From Nocardia sp. NRRL S-836 (GTDB taxonomy: Bacteria > Actinomycetota > Actinomycetes > Mycobacteriales > Pseudonocardiaceae), in the NCBI RefSeq assembly GCF_001279525.1, contig NZ_LGDY01000014.1, positions 62,001 to 126,000 on the forward strand: 64,000 bases of DNA. The letters are read 5' to 3'. The position numbers and the translations under genes were made by a program. How positions within the stretch are numbered: the stretch's first letter is position 1; the number at the start of each line of letters is the position of its first letter. Shown here piece by piece: positions 1 through 8,208 of this stretch. Below the pieces are notes generated by a model. That model did no database searches. It worked only from the letters and a program-made list of their open reading frames with translations, and had not been told where the DNA came from.

Positions 1-245
1 ATCGCCAACGGCACACCCGGCAACCCGGCTCCCGAGCCCACGTCGACCACCCGCTCGTGCGGCTCGATCACCTGCTCGATGACCGCCGAGTTGAGCACGT
101 GCCGATCCCAAATCTTGTCGACCTCGCGGGGCCCGATGAGCCCACGCTCGACGCCGTGCTCCTCCAGGAGCCTGACGAACTCGGCGGCACGATCCACGTG
201 CTCCCCGAAGACGAGCTTCGCGTTGTCGGGCAACTCCCCGGCCAT
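1..245 (-). CDS. rsmG: RsmG (GidB), 16S rRNA m7G methyltransferase, 5' part only
   Basis: This is the N-terminal part of the SAM-dependent enzyme that makes 7-methylguanosine at G527 of 16S rRNA. The window edge removes the C-terminal half. The visible 81 residues contain the family signature WDRHVLNSA and then the SAM-binding glycine loop VVDVGSGAGLPG. The ATG at 245 is preceded by ACGGAGAAC, a well-spaced ribosome site. An in-frame GTG at 266 lies inside the parS palindrome and is the weaker start. In relatives rsmG is followed by parA and parB, which would lie left of position 1. Identification is confident; only the start is debatable. Confidence 0.93.
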   Translation of the reverse strand, partial: MAGELPDNAKLVFGEHVDRAAEFVRLLEEHGVERGLIGPREVDKIWDRHVLNSAVIEQVIEPHERVVDVGSGAGLPGVPLA

Positions 246-259
246 GTTCTCCGTCCGAC

Positions 260-273
260 GTTTCACGTGAAAC
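260..273. promoter_or_regulatory. parS: parS site, perfect 14-bp palindrome
   Basis: GTTTCACGTGAAAC matches the actinobacterial ParB-binding consensus exactly. It lies just upstream of the preferred rsmG start and overlaps the alternative GTG, so ParB loading could also touch rsmG expression (inference). Confidence 0.93.
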
Positions 274-373
274 CACGCGGCGGCGACGTTCCCGGCGGCC
301 GGTGGAAAAGCTGGCGAATGCCAGGGCACCATCATGACGGATGCACCGGTCGCTCCGCCAAATCCTGAGCACC

Positions 374-387
374 GTTTCACGTGAAAC
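374..387. promoter_or_regulatory. parS: parS site, perfect 14-bp palindrome
   Basis: This is a second exact GTTTCACGTGAAAC, 114 nt from the first and directly upstream of the phosphatase start at 401. Clustered parS sites near oriC are the normal ParB loading zone in Streptomyces and its relatives. Confidence 0.93.
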
Positions 388-400
388 TTGGGGGCAAATC

Positions 401-913
401 TTGAGACCACCCATCTACACCGTCTCCTGGGACGGTCCGGGCACCATCTCGACCATGGCGCACCCGCCCGGTGGCGCCCTCCTGGAGCCGTTCTTCCGCC
501 GACTGCGTGACGCCGGCGTGGACGTCCTGGTGTCCGCGCAGACCGACGACGAACGCATCGAGTGCGATCTCACCGAGCAGGCGGCGGTGGCGGAAGCCGT
601 CGGCCTGACGTACGTCGGCATCCCGATCGAGGACCGGACGGCGCCACTCGACTCGTTCGACTTCGGACCCATCGAGTCGGTGCACGAGCTGTACCGCCGT
701 GGTGCGCACGTGGTGCTGCACTGCTGGGCCGGCATCGGCCGGTCGTCGTTGCTGGCGGCGATGCTCCTCGGGATGGACGGCGTGGAGCCGACGGAGGCGT
801 GGCGGCTGATCTCAGAGGCGCGCGGGTTCTCGGTGCCGGATACGGGGGAGCAGTCGGACTGGCTGGAGACGTGGTGGGCGGCGCGGGCCGGACGGTTTCA
901 CGTGGAACGGTGA
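401..913 (+). CDS. Dual-specificity phosphatase-like protein (cysteine phosphatase fold)
   Basis: This 170-residue protein carries the cysteine-phosphatase P-loop HCWAGIGRSS, which is the CX5R(S/T) motif. It is therefore predicted to hydrolyse phosphate esters through a phosphocysteine intermediate; the substrate is unknown. The N-terminus reads RPPIYTVSWDGPG and ISTMAHPPGG, as in related actinobacterial proteins. I chose the TTG at 401, which follows a GGGGG stretch at a suitable distance. The ATG at 341 would force translation through parS. The gene points against its neighbours and sits between rsmG and khpB, which are usually adjacent. Its 3' end overlaps a third parS-like site. Confidence 0.72.
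   Translation: MRPPIYTVSWDGPGTISTMAHPPGGALLEPFFRRLRDAGVDVLVSAQTDDERIECDLTEQAAVAEAVGLTYVGIPIEDRTAPLDSFDFGPIESVHELYRRGAHVVLHCWAGIGRSSLLAAMLLGMDGVEPTEAWRLISEARGFSVPDTGEQSDWLETWWAARAGRFHVER
895..908. promoter_or_regulatory. parS: parS-like site with one mismatch
   Basis: GTTTCACGTGGAAC differs from the parS consensus at one base and lies in the last codons of the phosphatase gene. With the two perfect sites it makes a cluster of three within 650 nt. Confidence 0.7.
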
Positions 914-947
914 GCCGGGCGGAACCGCCTGCCCCGAAACAGCAAAC

Positions 948-977
948 GGCCCCTGGCTCCAACCGGAACCAGGGGCC
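948..977. terminator. Bidirectional hairpin terminator
   Basis: A 9-bp perfect stem, GGCCCCTGG with CCAGGGGCC, extended by TCC/GGA around an AACC loop, lies between the convergent phosphatase and khpB genes. It could end transcripts from both sides. Confidence 0.75.
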
Positions 978-997
978 GCAGGCCGAACTTCAGAGCA

Positions 998-1552
998 TCA
1001 CGGCTTCGGGAAGACGATGACCCGGCGCTGCGGCTCTTCGCCCTCGCTCTCGCTGTGCACGCCCGCGACCGCGGCGACGGCGTCGTGCACGACCTTGCGC
1101 TCGAACGGGGTCATCGGGTGGAGGCGGGCGCGTTCGCCCGATGCGGCGACCTTCTCCGCGGTGGTGCGGCCGAGCTCGGCGAGCTCGGCACGACGGCCGG
1201 CACGCCACTGGGCGATGTCCAGCATGAGGCGGGAGCGGACGCCCGTCTCCTGCTGGACGGCGAGGCGGGTGAGCTCCTGGAGCGACTCGAGGACGTTGCC
1301 GCGGGGACCCACGAGCTTCGAGAGGTCCTCGCCGCCGTCGATGCTGACGACCGCGCGGCCGCCTTCCACGTCCAGGTCGATGTCGCCGTCGTAGTCCAGC
1401 AGATCCAGCAGGCGCTCGAGGTAGTCACCCGCGATGTCGCCTTCCTGGACGAGCAGGTCCTCGGTCTTGCCCGGCGACTGCGGCTCCGACTGCGGTTCGG
1501 CCTCGTCCGACGACGACGCCTCCACGTCGGTCGCCTGCAAGGTCTCCGACAC
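998..1552 (-). CDS. khpB: KhpB/Jag RNA-binding protein (KH-R3H)
   Basis: This 184-residue protein is the Jag/KhpB/EloR family RNA-binding protein, which in other bacteria affects cell elongation and post-transcriptional control. A KH domain is visible around LVGPRGNVLESLQELTRLAV, and an R3H-type C-terminal region around the ARLHPMTPFERKVVHDAV segment. The N-terminal 35 residues are acidic and rich in Ser, Glu and Gln. The GTG at 1552 is preceded by GGAGAGGAGA, so it is preferred over the longer frame that opens at 1573. It lies 31 nt downstream of yidC in the rpmH-rnpA-yidD-yidC-khpB run. Confidence 0.92.
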   Translation of the reverse strand: MSETLQATDVEASSSDEAEPQSEPQSPGKTEDLLVQEGDIAGDYLERLLDLLDYDGDIDLDVEGGRAVVSIDGGEDLSKLVGPRGNVLESLQELTRLAVQQETGVRSRLMLDIAQWRAGRRAELAELGRTTAEKVAASGERARLHPMTPFERKVVHDAVAAVAGVHSESEGEEPQRRVIVFPKP

Positions 1553-1583
1553 GATGTCTCCTCTCCGGGGCAAACGCCCGAAA

Positions 1584-2624
1584 TCAGCGGCGCTTCTTGC
1601 TGCCCGGCTTCTTGCTGGTGGATCGGCCTGGGGTCAGGCCGGGGATCTCGGTGGTGGAGCTGCCGTTCACGTCGGCGGGGGAGTCCGGCGTCTTGGCCGG
1701 CGACGCGCCGCCGGGGCCCGCGGTCGGCAGGCGCTTCGCGCCGTTGGCGGGCTTGGCGCCGGGGGCCGGCTTCTTCGGGTTGGCCGGCTTGGCGCCCGGC
1801 TTGGGAGCGAGGGCCTGGCGGGTGGTGACCGCGGTGGCCTTCTTCTCCTCTTCCTCGGCGTCGATGCGGCGGTAGACGACGTACTGCTGGCCGAGCGTCC
1901 ACGCGTTGTTGGAGAGCCAGTACAGCAGGATCGCGACGGGGAAGAAGAAGCCACCGACCAGGACGCCGAGCGGGAACAAGTACAGCGTCAGCTTGTTCAT
2001 GATGGCGGTCTGCGGGTTGTCCAGCGCGGCCTGGTTCTGACGGGCGACCGAGTGGCGGGCCGTGAAGTGGGTCGCGATGGACGCCACGATCATCAGCGGC
2101 ACGGAGACCAGGATGACGTTCAGGCGCTCGGTGCCGAACTGCGCGAGCTGGTCGGTCGGCATCGTGATGAACGTCGACAGGTTGGTGCCGAAGAGCTTGG
2201 CGTTGACGAACGAGTCGACGCCCTGCTTGTCGAAGAAGTAGACCTCGCCCCAGCCGGGCTTGAACGACCGCAGCACGTGGAAGAGGCCGATGAAGACCGG
2301 GATCTGCACCAGCATCGGCAGGCAGCCACCGAGCGGGTTCACGCCGTGCTCGGACTGCAGCTTCTGCATCTCCTGAGCCTGGCGCTGGCGATCGTTCGGG
2401 AACTTCTTCTTGATCTTCTGCATCTCCGGGGCGAACTCCTGCATCCGCCGCATGGAGCGCACCTGGCCGACGAACGGCTTGAAGAGGATCGCGCGCAGGG
2501 TGAAGACGAGGAAGATGACCGACAGCGCCCAGGCGAAGCCGCTCGACTCACCGAACACCTTGCCGAACACCCAGTGCCAACACCACAAGATGAAGGACAC
2601 CGGGTAGTAGATGAAGTTGAGCAC
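1584..2624 (-). CDS. yidC: YidC/Oxa1 membrane protein insertase
   Basis: YidC inserts membrane proteins into the cytoplasmic membrane, alone or with Sec. The 346-residue protein starts with a membrane segment (LNFIYYPVSFILWCWHWVF). It then has a charged cytoplasmic loop (MQKIKKKFPNDRQRQAQEMQ) and the conserved GGCLPMLVQIPVFIGLF helix. Further membrane segments follow, and the C-terminal tail is basic and rich in Pro, Ala and Lys. This fits the Gram-positive type without a large periplasmic domain. It follows yidD by 3 nt and is co-transcribed with it and with khpB. Confidence 0.96.
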   Translation of the reverse strand: MLNFIYYPVSFILWCWHWVFGKVFGESSGFAWALSVIFLVFTLRAILFKPFVGQVRSMRRMQEFAPEMQKIKKKFPNDRQRQAQEMQKLQSEHGVNPLGGCLPMLVQIPVFIGLFHVLRSFKPGWGEVYFFDKQGVDSFVNAKLFGTNLSTFITMPTDQLAQFGTERLNVILVSVPLMIVASIATHFTARHSVARQNQAALDNPQTAIMNKLTLYLFPLGVLVGGFFFPVAILLYWLSNNAWTLGQQYVVYRRIDAEEEEKKATAVTTRQALAPKPGAKPANPKKPAPGAKPANGAKRLPTAGPGGASPAKTPDSPADVNGSSTTEIPGLTPGRSTSKKPGSKKRR

Positions 2625-2627
2625 GAG

Positions 2628-2885
2628 CTACTCCTCGGTGGATACGTCGGGGACCTGCCGCCTCGGCGGTACCGGGTCCAGGCCTCCAGGGTGCCAGGGT
2701 CCGCAGCGCAGCAACCGGCGGATGGTCAGCCAGGTTCCGCGCAACGCACCATGGACGGTCAACGCTTCCACCGCGTACGCGCTGCAGCTCGGGTAGAAGC
2801 GGCACGTGGGCGGTAGCAGCGGCGAGATGAAACGCCGGTAGAGGTGCACCGGCAGGAGCGCGACCCTCGCGGGCAACGTGGTCAT
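2628..2885 (-). CDS. yidD: YidD membrane protein insertion efficiency factor
   Basis: YidD is a small peripheral membrane protein that helps YidC- and Sec-dependent insertion. The 85 residues contain the family core [28 protein letters not shown], seen here as [12 protein letters not shown] followed by [11 protein letters not shown], with the conserved cysteines. Its ATG overlaps the rnpA stop (4-nt overlap), which indicates translational coupling between rnpA and yidD. The tail [10 protein letters not shown] is also typical of the family. Confidence 0.95.
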   Translation of the reverse strand: MTTLPARVALLPVHLYRRFISPLLPPTCRFYPSCSAYAVEALTVHGALRGTWLTIRRLLRCGPWHPGGLDPVPPRRQVPDVSTEE

Positions 2886-3223
2886 CGCAGCACCTTCCGC
2901 AGAGCGGAGGAGAAGTCGGCGGCCAGGTCGGCGCTCGACGCATCCGCCGCAGAGGGCAACGCACGCACCACGACGAGAGTTCCGGACGGCAGGCCGGAGA
3001 GGTGTTCGCGCACGACGTGGCGCAGGCGGCGGTAGACGCGGTGGCGAACGACGGAGTTGCCGACGGCCTTGCTCACGACGAAGCCCACCTTGGACGAATC
3101 CAAGGTGGGCACGTCTGGCGTCAAGGCGTGGACGACCAACCGGGGCCGTCCCGCGCGGCGACCTCGGCGGACCACCAGGCCGAAGTCCTGGCTGCGAGTG
3201 AGCCGGGCGGCCGCTGGAAGCAC
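2882..3223 (-). CDS. rnpA: RnpA, protein subunit of RNase P
   Basis: RnpA is the protein cofactor of RNase P, which removes 5' leaders from pre-tRNAs. The 113 residues show [17 protein letters not shown] at the N-terminus, then [18 protein letters not shown] and [12 protein letters not shown]. The last is the basic helix equivalent to the usual RNR motif, here reading RHR. The start is GTG at 3223. The gene lies 23 nt downstream of rpmH and overlaps yidD by 4 nt. Confidence 0.95.
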   Translation of the reverse strand: MLPAAARLTRSQDFGLVVRRGRRAGRPRLVVHALTPDVPTLDSSKVGFVVSKAVGNSVVRHRVYRRLRHVVREHLSGLPSGTLVVVRALPSAADASSADLAADFSSALRKVLR

Positions 3224-3246
3224 GACGACGCTGCGCTTACCAGCTG

Positions 3247-3390
3247 TCAGGCAGACAGCGTGGCACGGCCCTTGCTGCGGCGCGCAGCCAGAATGGCGCG
3301 GCCGGCGCGGGTCCGCATGCGCAGCCGGAAGCCGTGCGTCTTCGCGCGGCGGCGGTTGTTGGGCTGGAAGGTGCGCTTACCCTTGCTCAC
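3247..3390 (-). CDS. rpmH: Ribosomal protein bL34
   Basis: This is the 47-residue basic ribosomal protein L34 of the large subunit, with the signature [20 protein letters not shown] and a Lys/Arg-rich remainder. The GTG at 3390 follows GGGAGA at the right distance. The much longer frame that opens at 3543 would run back into the dnaA regulatory region and is not credible. It heads the leftward operon and is divergent from dnaA. Confidence 0.97.
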   Translation of the reverse strand: MSKGKRTFQPNNRRRAKTHGFRLRMRTRAGRAILAARRSKGRATLSA

Positions 3391-3737
3391 GGTCGGTTCT
3401 CCCGGTGCTTCACTGCTGACAAAGCCTCTGTGGTTGTCCCCGATGGCAGTGGACGTAGGCGCGCGAAAGGCGCCCGTCGCAAGCGGGAGACTCGTCTGAG
3501 GGTACGCACCCCCGGGTGCTGCGACCAAATCGGGGTGGTCCAAGCCACGTCTTGTGACGCGTGGCGGCCCTTGTTACCGTTCTTCCCTCGCGCGTGCCGG
3601 GCCGGCGTGGGAGCCGCCATCGCACCGGCAACACAACGCACCTTTTAGTGCACAGTTGTGGATAACTCTGTGGATACCTCTATTCTCCGTGTCCACATGT
3701 GGAGTCATCGACTCCGTGGAGGGGAGGGGAGCGCGGG
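3391..3737. promoter_or_regulatory. rpmH-dnaA divergent regulatory region with DnaA boxes
   Basis: This gap of about 350 nt carries no convincing gene. Near dnaA it holds a perfect DnaA box on the minus strand (TGTGGATAA, 3657-3665) and two one-mismatch boxes at 3669-3677 and 3689-3697. The last forms part of the palindrome TCCACATGTGGA. This arrangement fits DnaA autoregulation of dnaA. The half near rpmH should hold the rpmH operon promoter, which I could not place with confidence. Confidence 0.75.
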
Positions 3738-5333
3738 GTGTCGAACCAGCAGGTAGACCTTGGTCACGTGTGGGCCGAGGTGGTGCAGGAGCTCGCCACG
3801 AGCCACCTGTCCCCTCAGCAGCGCGCGTGGATGAGGGTCACCCGTCCGATCGGTCTGCTGGACGGGACCGCACTGCTCGCGGCACCGAGCGACTTCGCCA
3901 AGGAGGCGATCGAACGCGCGCTGCGCGAGCCGATCACCGCCGCCCTCTCCCGCAGGCTCGGCCGTTCGGTCTCGCTCGCGGTGAAGGTCGACTCGCCGGA
4001 ACCGCTGAACCCGCCGACGACGCCGATCCCGGTCCAGGCCGTGCAGGCGGTCACGACCGTCCCGGTCATGGCGCCGGCGGCACCCCCGATCGTCACCAAC
4101 GGCGACACGCCCGGCCTCGCGGACGACACCGCGGACGGTGCCACCGAGGGCAACGACTCGGACGAGGTCGACGAAGCCGGCGACGCGCTCGCCGCCGTCA
4201 CCGAGATCTGGCCGACCTTCAACAAGGCGAACTCGGCCGCACCCCCCAACGCGAACCTCCCGTACACCCGGCCGGCCAACCCGTCGCCGTCGCAGACCCG
4301 GCTGAACGAGAAGTACAACTTCGACACGTTCGTCATCGGCGCGTCGAACAGGTTCGCGCACGCCGCCGCCGTCGCGGTGGCCGAAGCGCCCGCCCGCGCC
4401 TACAACCCGCTCTTCATCTGGGGTGAGAGCGGCCTCGGCAAGACGCACCTGCTGCACGCCGTCGGGCACTACGCCCAGCGCCTGTTCCCCGGCATGCGCG
4501 TGCGGTACGTGTCGACCGAGGAGTTCACCAACGACTTCATCAACTCCCTGCGCGACGACCGCAAGGTCGCCTTCCAGCGGCGCTACCGGGACATCGACGT
4601 CCTGCTCGTGGACGACATCCAGTTCCTGGAGGGCAAGGAAGGCACGCAGGAGGAGTTCTTCCACACGTTCAACACGCTCCACAACACGAACAAGCAGATC
4701 GTGGTGTCGAGCGACCGGCCGCCCAAGCGGCTGGAGACGCTGGAGGACCGCCTGCGCACGCGGTTCGAGTGGGGCCTGATCACCGACATCCAGCCGCCCG
4801 AGCTGGAGACCCGGATCGCGATCCTGCGCAAGAAGGCGGCCCAGGACCGGCTCGCGGCCCCGGCCGACGTGCTGGAGTTCATCGCCTCCCGCGTCGAGCG
4901 GAACATCCGCGAGCTCGAGGGCGCGCTCATCCGCGTCACGGCGTTCGCGTCGCTCAACCGCCAGCCGGTCGACATCCAGCTCGCCGAGATCGTGCTGCGC
5001 GACCTGATCCCCGACTCGCACGCGCCGGAGATCAGCGCGCCGACGATCATGGCGGTCACCGCGGAGTTCTTCGGCGTCTCGATCGACGACCTGTGCGGCC
5101 CCGGCAAGACGAAGGCGCTCGCGCAGGCGCGGCAGATCTCCATGTACCTGTGCCGCGAGCTGACCGACCTGTCGCTGCCGAAGATCGGCCAGACGTTCGG
5201 CGGCCGCGACCACACGACGGTCATGCACGCGGACAAGAAGATCCGCAAGGAGATGGCCGAGCGCCGGCGGATCTACGACCAGGTCCAGGAGCTGACCTCC
5301 CGGATCAAGCAGCGCGCCCGCCACGCTCCCTGA
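3738..5333 (+). CDS. dnaA: DnaA, chromosomal replication initiator
   Basis: DnaA binds DnaA boxes at oriC, melts the origin and recruits the helicase. The 531-residue protein has an N-terminal domain ([14 protein letters not shown]) and a long acidic, Pro/Ala-rich linker at about 85-190, as is usual in actinomycetes. The AAA+ core has Walker [14 protein letters not shown] near residue 229 and Walker [13 protein letters not shown] near 289. The C-terminal helix-turn-helix shows the signature [12 protein letters not shown] near 487. The GTG at 3738 follows the purine-rich GGAGGGGAGGGGAG; the ATG at 3699 lies within the promoter palindrome and is less likely. Confidence 0.97.
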   Translation: MSNQQVDLGHVWAEVVQELATSHLSPQQRAWMRVTRPIGLLDGTALLAAPSDFAKEAIERALREPITAALSRRLGRSVSLAVKVDSPEPLNPPTTPIPVQAVQAVTTVPVMAPAAPPIVTNGDTPGLADDTADGATEGNDSDEVDEAGDALAAVTEIWPTFNKANSAAPPNANLPYTRPANPSPSQTRLNEKYNFDTFVIGASNRFAHAAAVAVAEAPARAYNPLFIWGESGLGKTHLLHAVGHYAQRLFPGMRVRYVSTEEFTNDFINSLRDDRKVAFQRRYRDIDVLLVDDIQFLEGKEGTQEEFFHTFNTLHNTNKQIVVSSDRPPKRLETLEDRLRTRFEWGLITDIQPPELETRIAILRKKAAQDRLAAPADVLEFIASRVERNIRELEGALIRVTAFASLNRQPVDIQLAEIVLRDLIPDSHAPEISAPTIMAVTAEFFGVSIDDLCGPGKTKALAQARQISMYLCRELTDLSLPKIGQTFGGRDHTTVMHADKKIRKEMAERRRIYDQVQELTSRIKQRARHAP

Positions 5334-5353
5334 CCCCACCCGGGTAAGACACC

Positions 5354-5385
5354 GAGAGGCCCCCTCCACGCGGAGGGGGCCTCTC
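5354..5385. terminator. Strong dnaA terminator
   Basis: A perfect 14-bp stem, GAGAGGCCCCCTCC with GGAGGGGGCCTCTC, around an ACGC loop lies 20 nt past the dnaA stop. It should insulate dnaA transcription from the origin. Confidence 0.9.
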
Positions 5386-5544
5386 GCACGTCCACGCCTC
5401 TTCCTCCTCCACGCTTCTTCCTCTGCACGCCCTTCCGCTCGTGCCACGCGGGGAGCTTTCGCACGACAGGAGCGGACGCGGGGTCCCCGCGTGCCCCGGG
5501 GAGCAGGCGGGAGGTCGCGGGTGCGCACGAGCGAACCCGGGCGC

Positions 5545-5816
5545 GGACCCGGGGACGGTCCGGTGCGGGGGAGGCTTGCGGGAGGTCCACACGTGTGCGG
5601 AGCGGGCAATACTGGCGGCCACCGCGCTCGAAGGGGTGGGGACAACTGGAAAAGTGTGAGACCCGGGCCACGATCCGGCCACGAAAGGCTGGGGACGCAC
5701 CCGGGTACAACTGCCCCGCACCCGGGGACGCACCCGGGGACAACTGTGGACGATCTGTGGATCGCCGGGTGTGCACAACAGGTTGTCCCCGGGTGGGCCG
5801 ATCTGTCCCCGGGTGC
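5545..5816. repeat. oriC repeat family, core ACCCGGGGAC
   Basis: Six copies are visible: 5545-5556, 5697-5713 (with GGGTAC), 5718-5729, 5730-5746, and two inverted copies at 5782-5795 and 5803-5816. The longest consensus is GCACCCGGGGACAACTG. The palindrome CCCGGG is joined to GGGACAA, which is the reverse of a DnaA-box variant, TTGTCCC. Two copies are in direct contact at 5718-5746. Confidence 0.8.
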
Positions 5817-5887
5817 CATCCCCCCTTAGTCCACATGGATCAAGGGGGCGTGACCTGCGCGTTCAACGGGTGTCCACACAATCCACA

Positions 5888-5945
5888 GCCCCTACTGTTA
5901 CTGCTGTTGATCTCTTGAAGAGAAGTTCTTCAAAAGCAAAACAGC
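5888..5945. other. Candidate DNA-unwinding element
   Basis: This is the least GC-rich part of the origin. It includes the inverted repeat TTGAAGA (5915-5921) with TCTTCAA (5927-5933), and it is bordered by DnaA boxes at 5870 and 5945. The role is inferred from base composition and position only. Confidence 0.45.
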
Positions 5946-6121
5946 GTGGACAACTCCCGGGGATCGGTGCCGAACCCCGAAGTGACGGGAAGGGCATGGA
6001 CGCTCTACCGTGGTGCTCCGCCCTCGGCCATCGAGGTGACTCAGGCCGGGACGAGGCTCCCTGACCCCCACTGGCACGTTGTCGTGGTCGGGCTTGTCGA
6101 CTGTCGAGGAAAGGACGCCTC

Positions 6122-7246
6122 ATGAAGATCCGCGTCGAACGCGACGGCCTGGCCGACGCCGTCGCCTGGGTCGCTCGCAGCCTCCCGTCCCGCCCACCGG
6201 TTCCGGTGCTGGGCGGCGTGCTGCTCGACGCGGAGTCGGAAGACTCGCTGACGGTCTCCGGGTTCGACTACGAGGTCTCCGCCCAGGTCGGCGTCCCCGC
6301 CACGATCGCCGACGGCGGCCGTGCACTCGTCTCGGGCCGGCTGCTCGCCGACATCACCAAGGCGCTGCCGAACCACCCCGTCGAGATCGCGGTCGACGGC
6401 GCTCGGATGATGATCAGCTGCGGCAGCGCCAGGTTCAGCCTCCCGACGATGCCGGTCGAGGACTACCCAGCACTGCCGTCGATGCCACAGCTCATCGGCG
6501 AGCTGCCCGGCGAGGTCTTCGGTGAGGCCGTGTCCCAGGTCGCCGTCGCGGCCGGCAAGGACGACACGCTCCCGATGCTCACCGGTGTCCGGGTGGAGAT
6601 CGGCGAGGGCAAGCTCGTCCTCGTGGCCACCGACCGGTTCCGGCTGGCGATGCGCGAGTTCCCGTGGGAGCCCGACGCGTCACTGGGCGAGGTCGCCGTG
6701 CTCGTTCCCGCCCGCACGCTGGGCGACGCCGCCAAGACGCTCGGCGCGTCCGGCAGCAAGGTCGAGATGTCGCTCGCCGCGAACGACGGCCTGCTGGGCC
6801 TGTCCGGTTCCGGCAAGCGCACGACGACCCGCCTGCTCGACGCGGACTTCCCGAAGTACCGCCAGCTGCTGCCGACCGAGCACTCCGCTGCGGCGATCAT
6901 CGACATCGACGCGCTGCAGCAGGCGATCAAGCGCGTGTCGCTGGTCGCCGAGCGCGGCACCCAGGTGCGGCTCGAGTTCGTGGACGGCGGTCTGCGCCTG
7001 TCCGCCGGTGGTGACGACGAGGGATCGGCCGAGGAAGAGCTGCCGGTCGAGTACACCGGCGAGCCGGTCACGATCGCGTTCAACCCCGGCTACCTGCTCG
7101 ACGGCCTCGGTGCCGTCCGCACGCAGAAAGTCCACTTGTCCTTCACCACACCCAGCCGACCGGCATTGCTGAAGCCGGTGGACGAGGATGGGAACGTGGC
7201 GCCGGGCTATCTGTACCTGCTGATGCCCGTCCGCCTTCCCGGCTGA
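6122..7246 (+). CDS. dnaN: DnaN, DNA polymerase III sliding clamp
   Basis: The beta clamp holds DNA polymerase III on the template. The 374-residue protein has the usual length and three repeated clamp domains. It begins [32 protein letters not shown] and includes [10 protein letters not shown] and YLLDGL near the second and third domains. It ends with the conserved [10 protein letters not shown]. The ATG at 6122 is preceded by GAGGAAAGGA. It is the first gene of the dnaN-gnd-recF-dciA run. Confidence 0.97.
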   Translation: MKIRVERDGLADAVAWVARSLPSRPPVPVLGGVLLDAESEDSLTVSGFDYEVSAQVGVPATIADGGRALVSGRLLADITKALPNHPVEIAVDGARMMISCGSARFSLPTMPVEDYPALPSMPQLIGELPGEVFGEAVSQVAVAAGKDDTLPMLTGVRVEIGEGKLVLVATDRFRLAMREFPWEPDASLGEVAVLVPARTLGDAAKTLGASGSKVEMSLAANDGLLGLSGSGKRTTTRLLDADFPKYRQLLPTEHSAAAIIDIDALQQAIKRVSLVAERGTQVRLEFVDGGLRLSAGGDDEGSAEEELPVEYTGEPVTIAFNPGYLLDGLGAVRTQKVHLSFTTPSRPALLKPVDEDGNVAPGYLYLLMPVRLPG

Positions 7247-7288
7247 GAAAACCCTTACCGGGTACCAGAAACGTTAGGGGAGATCACC

Positions 7289-8203
7289 GTGCAGCTCGGA
7301 CTCGTCGGCCTTGGCAAGATGGGTTTCAACATGCGCGAGCGGGTGCGCCGTGCCGGTCACGAGGTGATCGGCTACGACCGCAACCCGGAGGTCAGCGACT
7401 CGGAGTCGCTGGCGGACATGGTGGCCAAGCTCGAAGCACCGCGCACGGTGTGGGTCATGGTTCCGGCCGGTGAGATCACCAGGAACACGGTGAAGGAGCT
7501 CAAGGAGCTGCTGGAGCCGGGCGACCTCGTGATCGACGGCGGCAACTCGAAGTTCACCGACGACCAGATCCACGCGGAACTGCTCGCGGACAAGGGGATC
7601 GGCTACCTCGACTGCGGTGTGTCCGGCGGTGTGTGGGGCCTGGAGAACGGCTACGCGCTGATGGTCGGCGGCGACGCGAAGAACGTCGAGCAGGCGATGC
7701 CGATCTTCGACGCGCTGCGTCCCGAGGGTCCGCGCGAGGAGGGCTTCGCGCACGCGGGCAAGGTCGGCGCCGGCCACTACTCGAAGATGGTGCACAACGG
7801 CATCGAGTACGGCCTGATGCAGGCGTACGCCGAAGGCTTCGAGCTGCTCGACAAGACCGACGTCGTCGACAACGTGCCCGCCGTGATCTCGGCCTGGCAG
7901 CGCGGCACCGTCGTGCGGTCCTGGCTGCTCGACCTGCTGGTGCGCGCGCTGGCGTCCGACCCCGAGCTCGACGACCTGCGCGGTTACGTCGAGGACTCCG
8001 GCGAGGGCCGGTGGACCGTCGAGGAGGGCATCAACAACGCGGTGCCGCTGCCGGTGATCTCCGCCGCGCTCTTCGCCCGGTTCCAGTCGCGGCAGGAGGA
8101 CTCGCCCGCGATGCGTGCCGTCGCCGCGCTGCGCAACCAGTTCGGTGGTCACGCGGTGCACCTGGCCGGTCCGTCGTCCGGTGCGGGCAGCACCCAGGGC
8201 TAA
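7289..8203 (+). CDS. gnd: 6-phosphogluconate dehydrogenase, decarboxylating (short type)
   Basis: This enzyme oxidises 6-phosphogluconate to ribulose 5-phosphate and CO2 in the pentose phosphate pathway. The 304 residues match the short, roughly 300-residue class. An N-terminal Rossmann motif GLVGLGKMG is present. It also has the substrate and catalytic motifs [24 protein letters not shown] and [13 protein letters not shown]. Short Gnd enzymes often use NAD, but I cannot fix cofactor preference here. GTG 7289 follows AGGGGAGA. Its place between dnaN and recF is common in actinobacteria. Confidence 0.93.
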   Translation: MQLGLVGLGKMGFNMRERVRRAGHEVIGYDRNPEVSDSESLADMVAKLEAPRTVWVMVPAGEITRNTVKELKELLEPGDLVIDGGNSKFTDDQIHAELLADKGIGYLDCGVSGGVWGLENGYALMVGGDAKNVEQAMPIFDALRPEGPREEGFAHAGKVGAGHYSKMVHNGIEYGLMQAYAEGFELLDKTDVVDNVPAVISAWQRGTVVRSWLLDLLVRALASDPELDDLRGYVEDSGEGRWTVEEGINNAVPLPVISAALFARFQSRQEDSPAMRAVAALRNQFGGHAVHLAGPSSGAGSTQG

Positions 8204-8208
8204 CGGGA

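Larger units (their letters stand above)
5386..6121. other. oriC: Chromosomal replication origin oriC (dnaA-dnaN spacer)
   Basis: This 736-nt non-coding spacer between dnaA and dnaN is the usual oriC of actinobacteria. Near-consensus DnaA boxes (one mismatch to TTGTCCACA) are at 5637-5645 (-), 5745-5753 (-), 5827-5835 (+), 5870-5878 (+) and 5945-5953 (-); weaker ones lie between. A family of ACCCGGGGAC repeats occupies 5545-5816. A relatively AT-rich stretch with an inverted repeat (5888-5945) is the best candidate for the unwinding element. The dnaN promoter must lie in the last 170 nt. Confidence 0.92.

Noticed and set aside
3705..5819. A very long antisense frame of about 704 codons over dnaA and part of oriC
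   Set aside because: It mirrors dnaA codon structure, has an Arg/Pro/Gly-rich composition with no domain, and crosses the dnaA terminator and oriC. High-GC genomes create such shadows.
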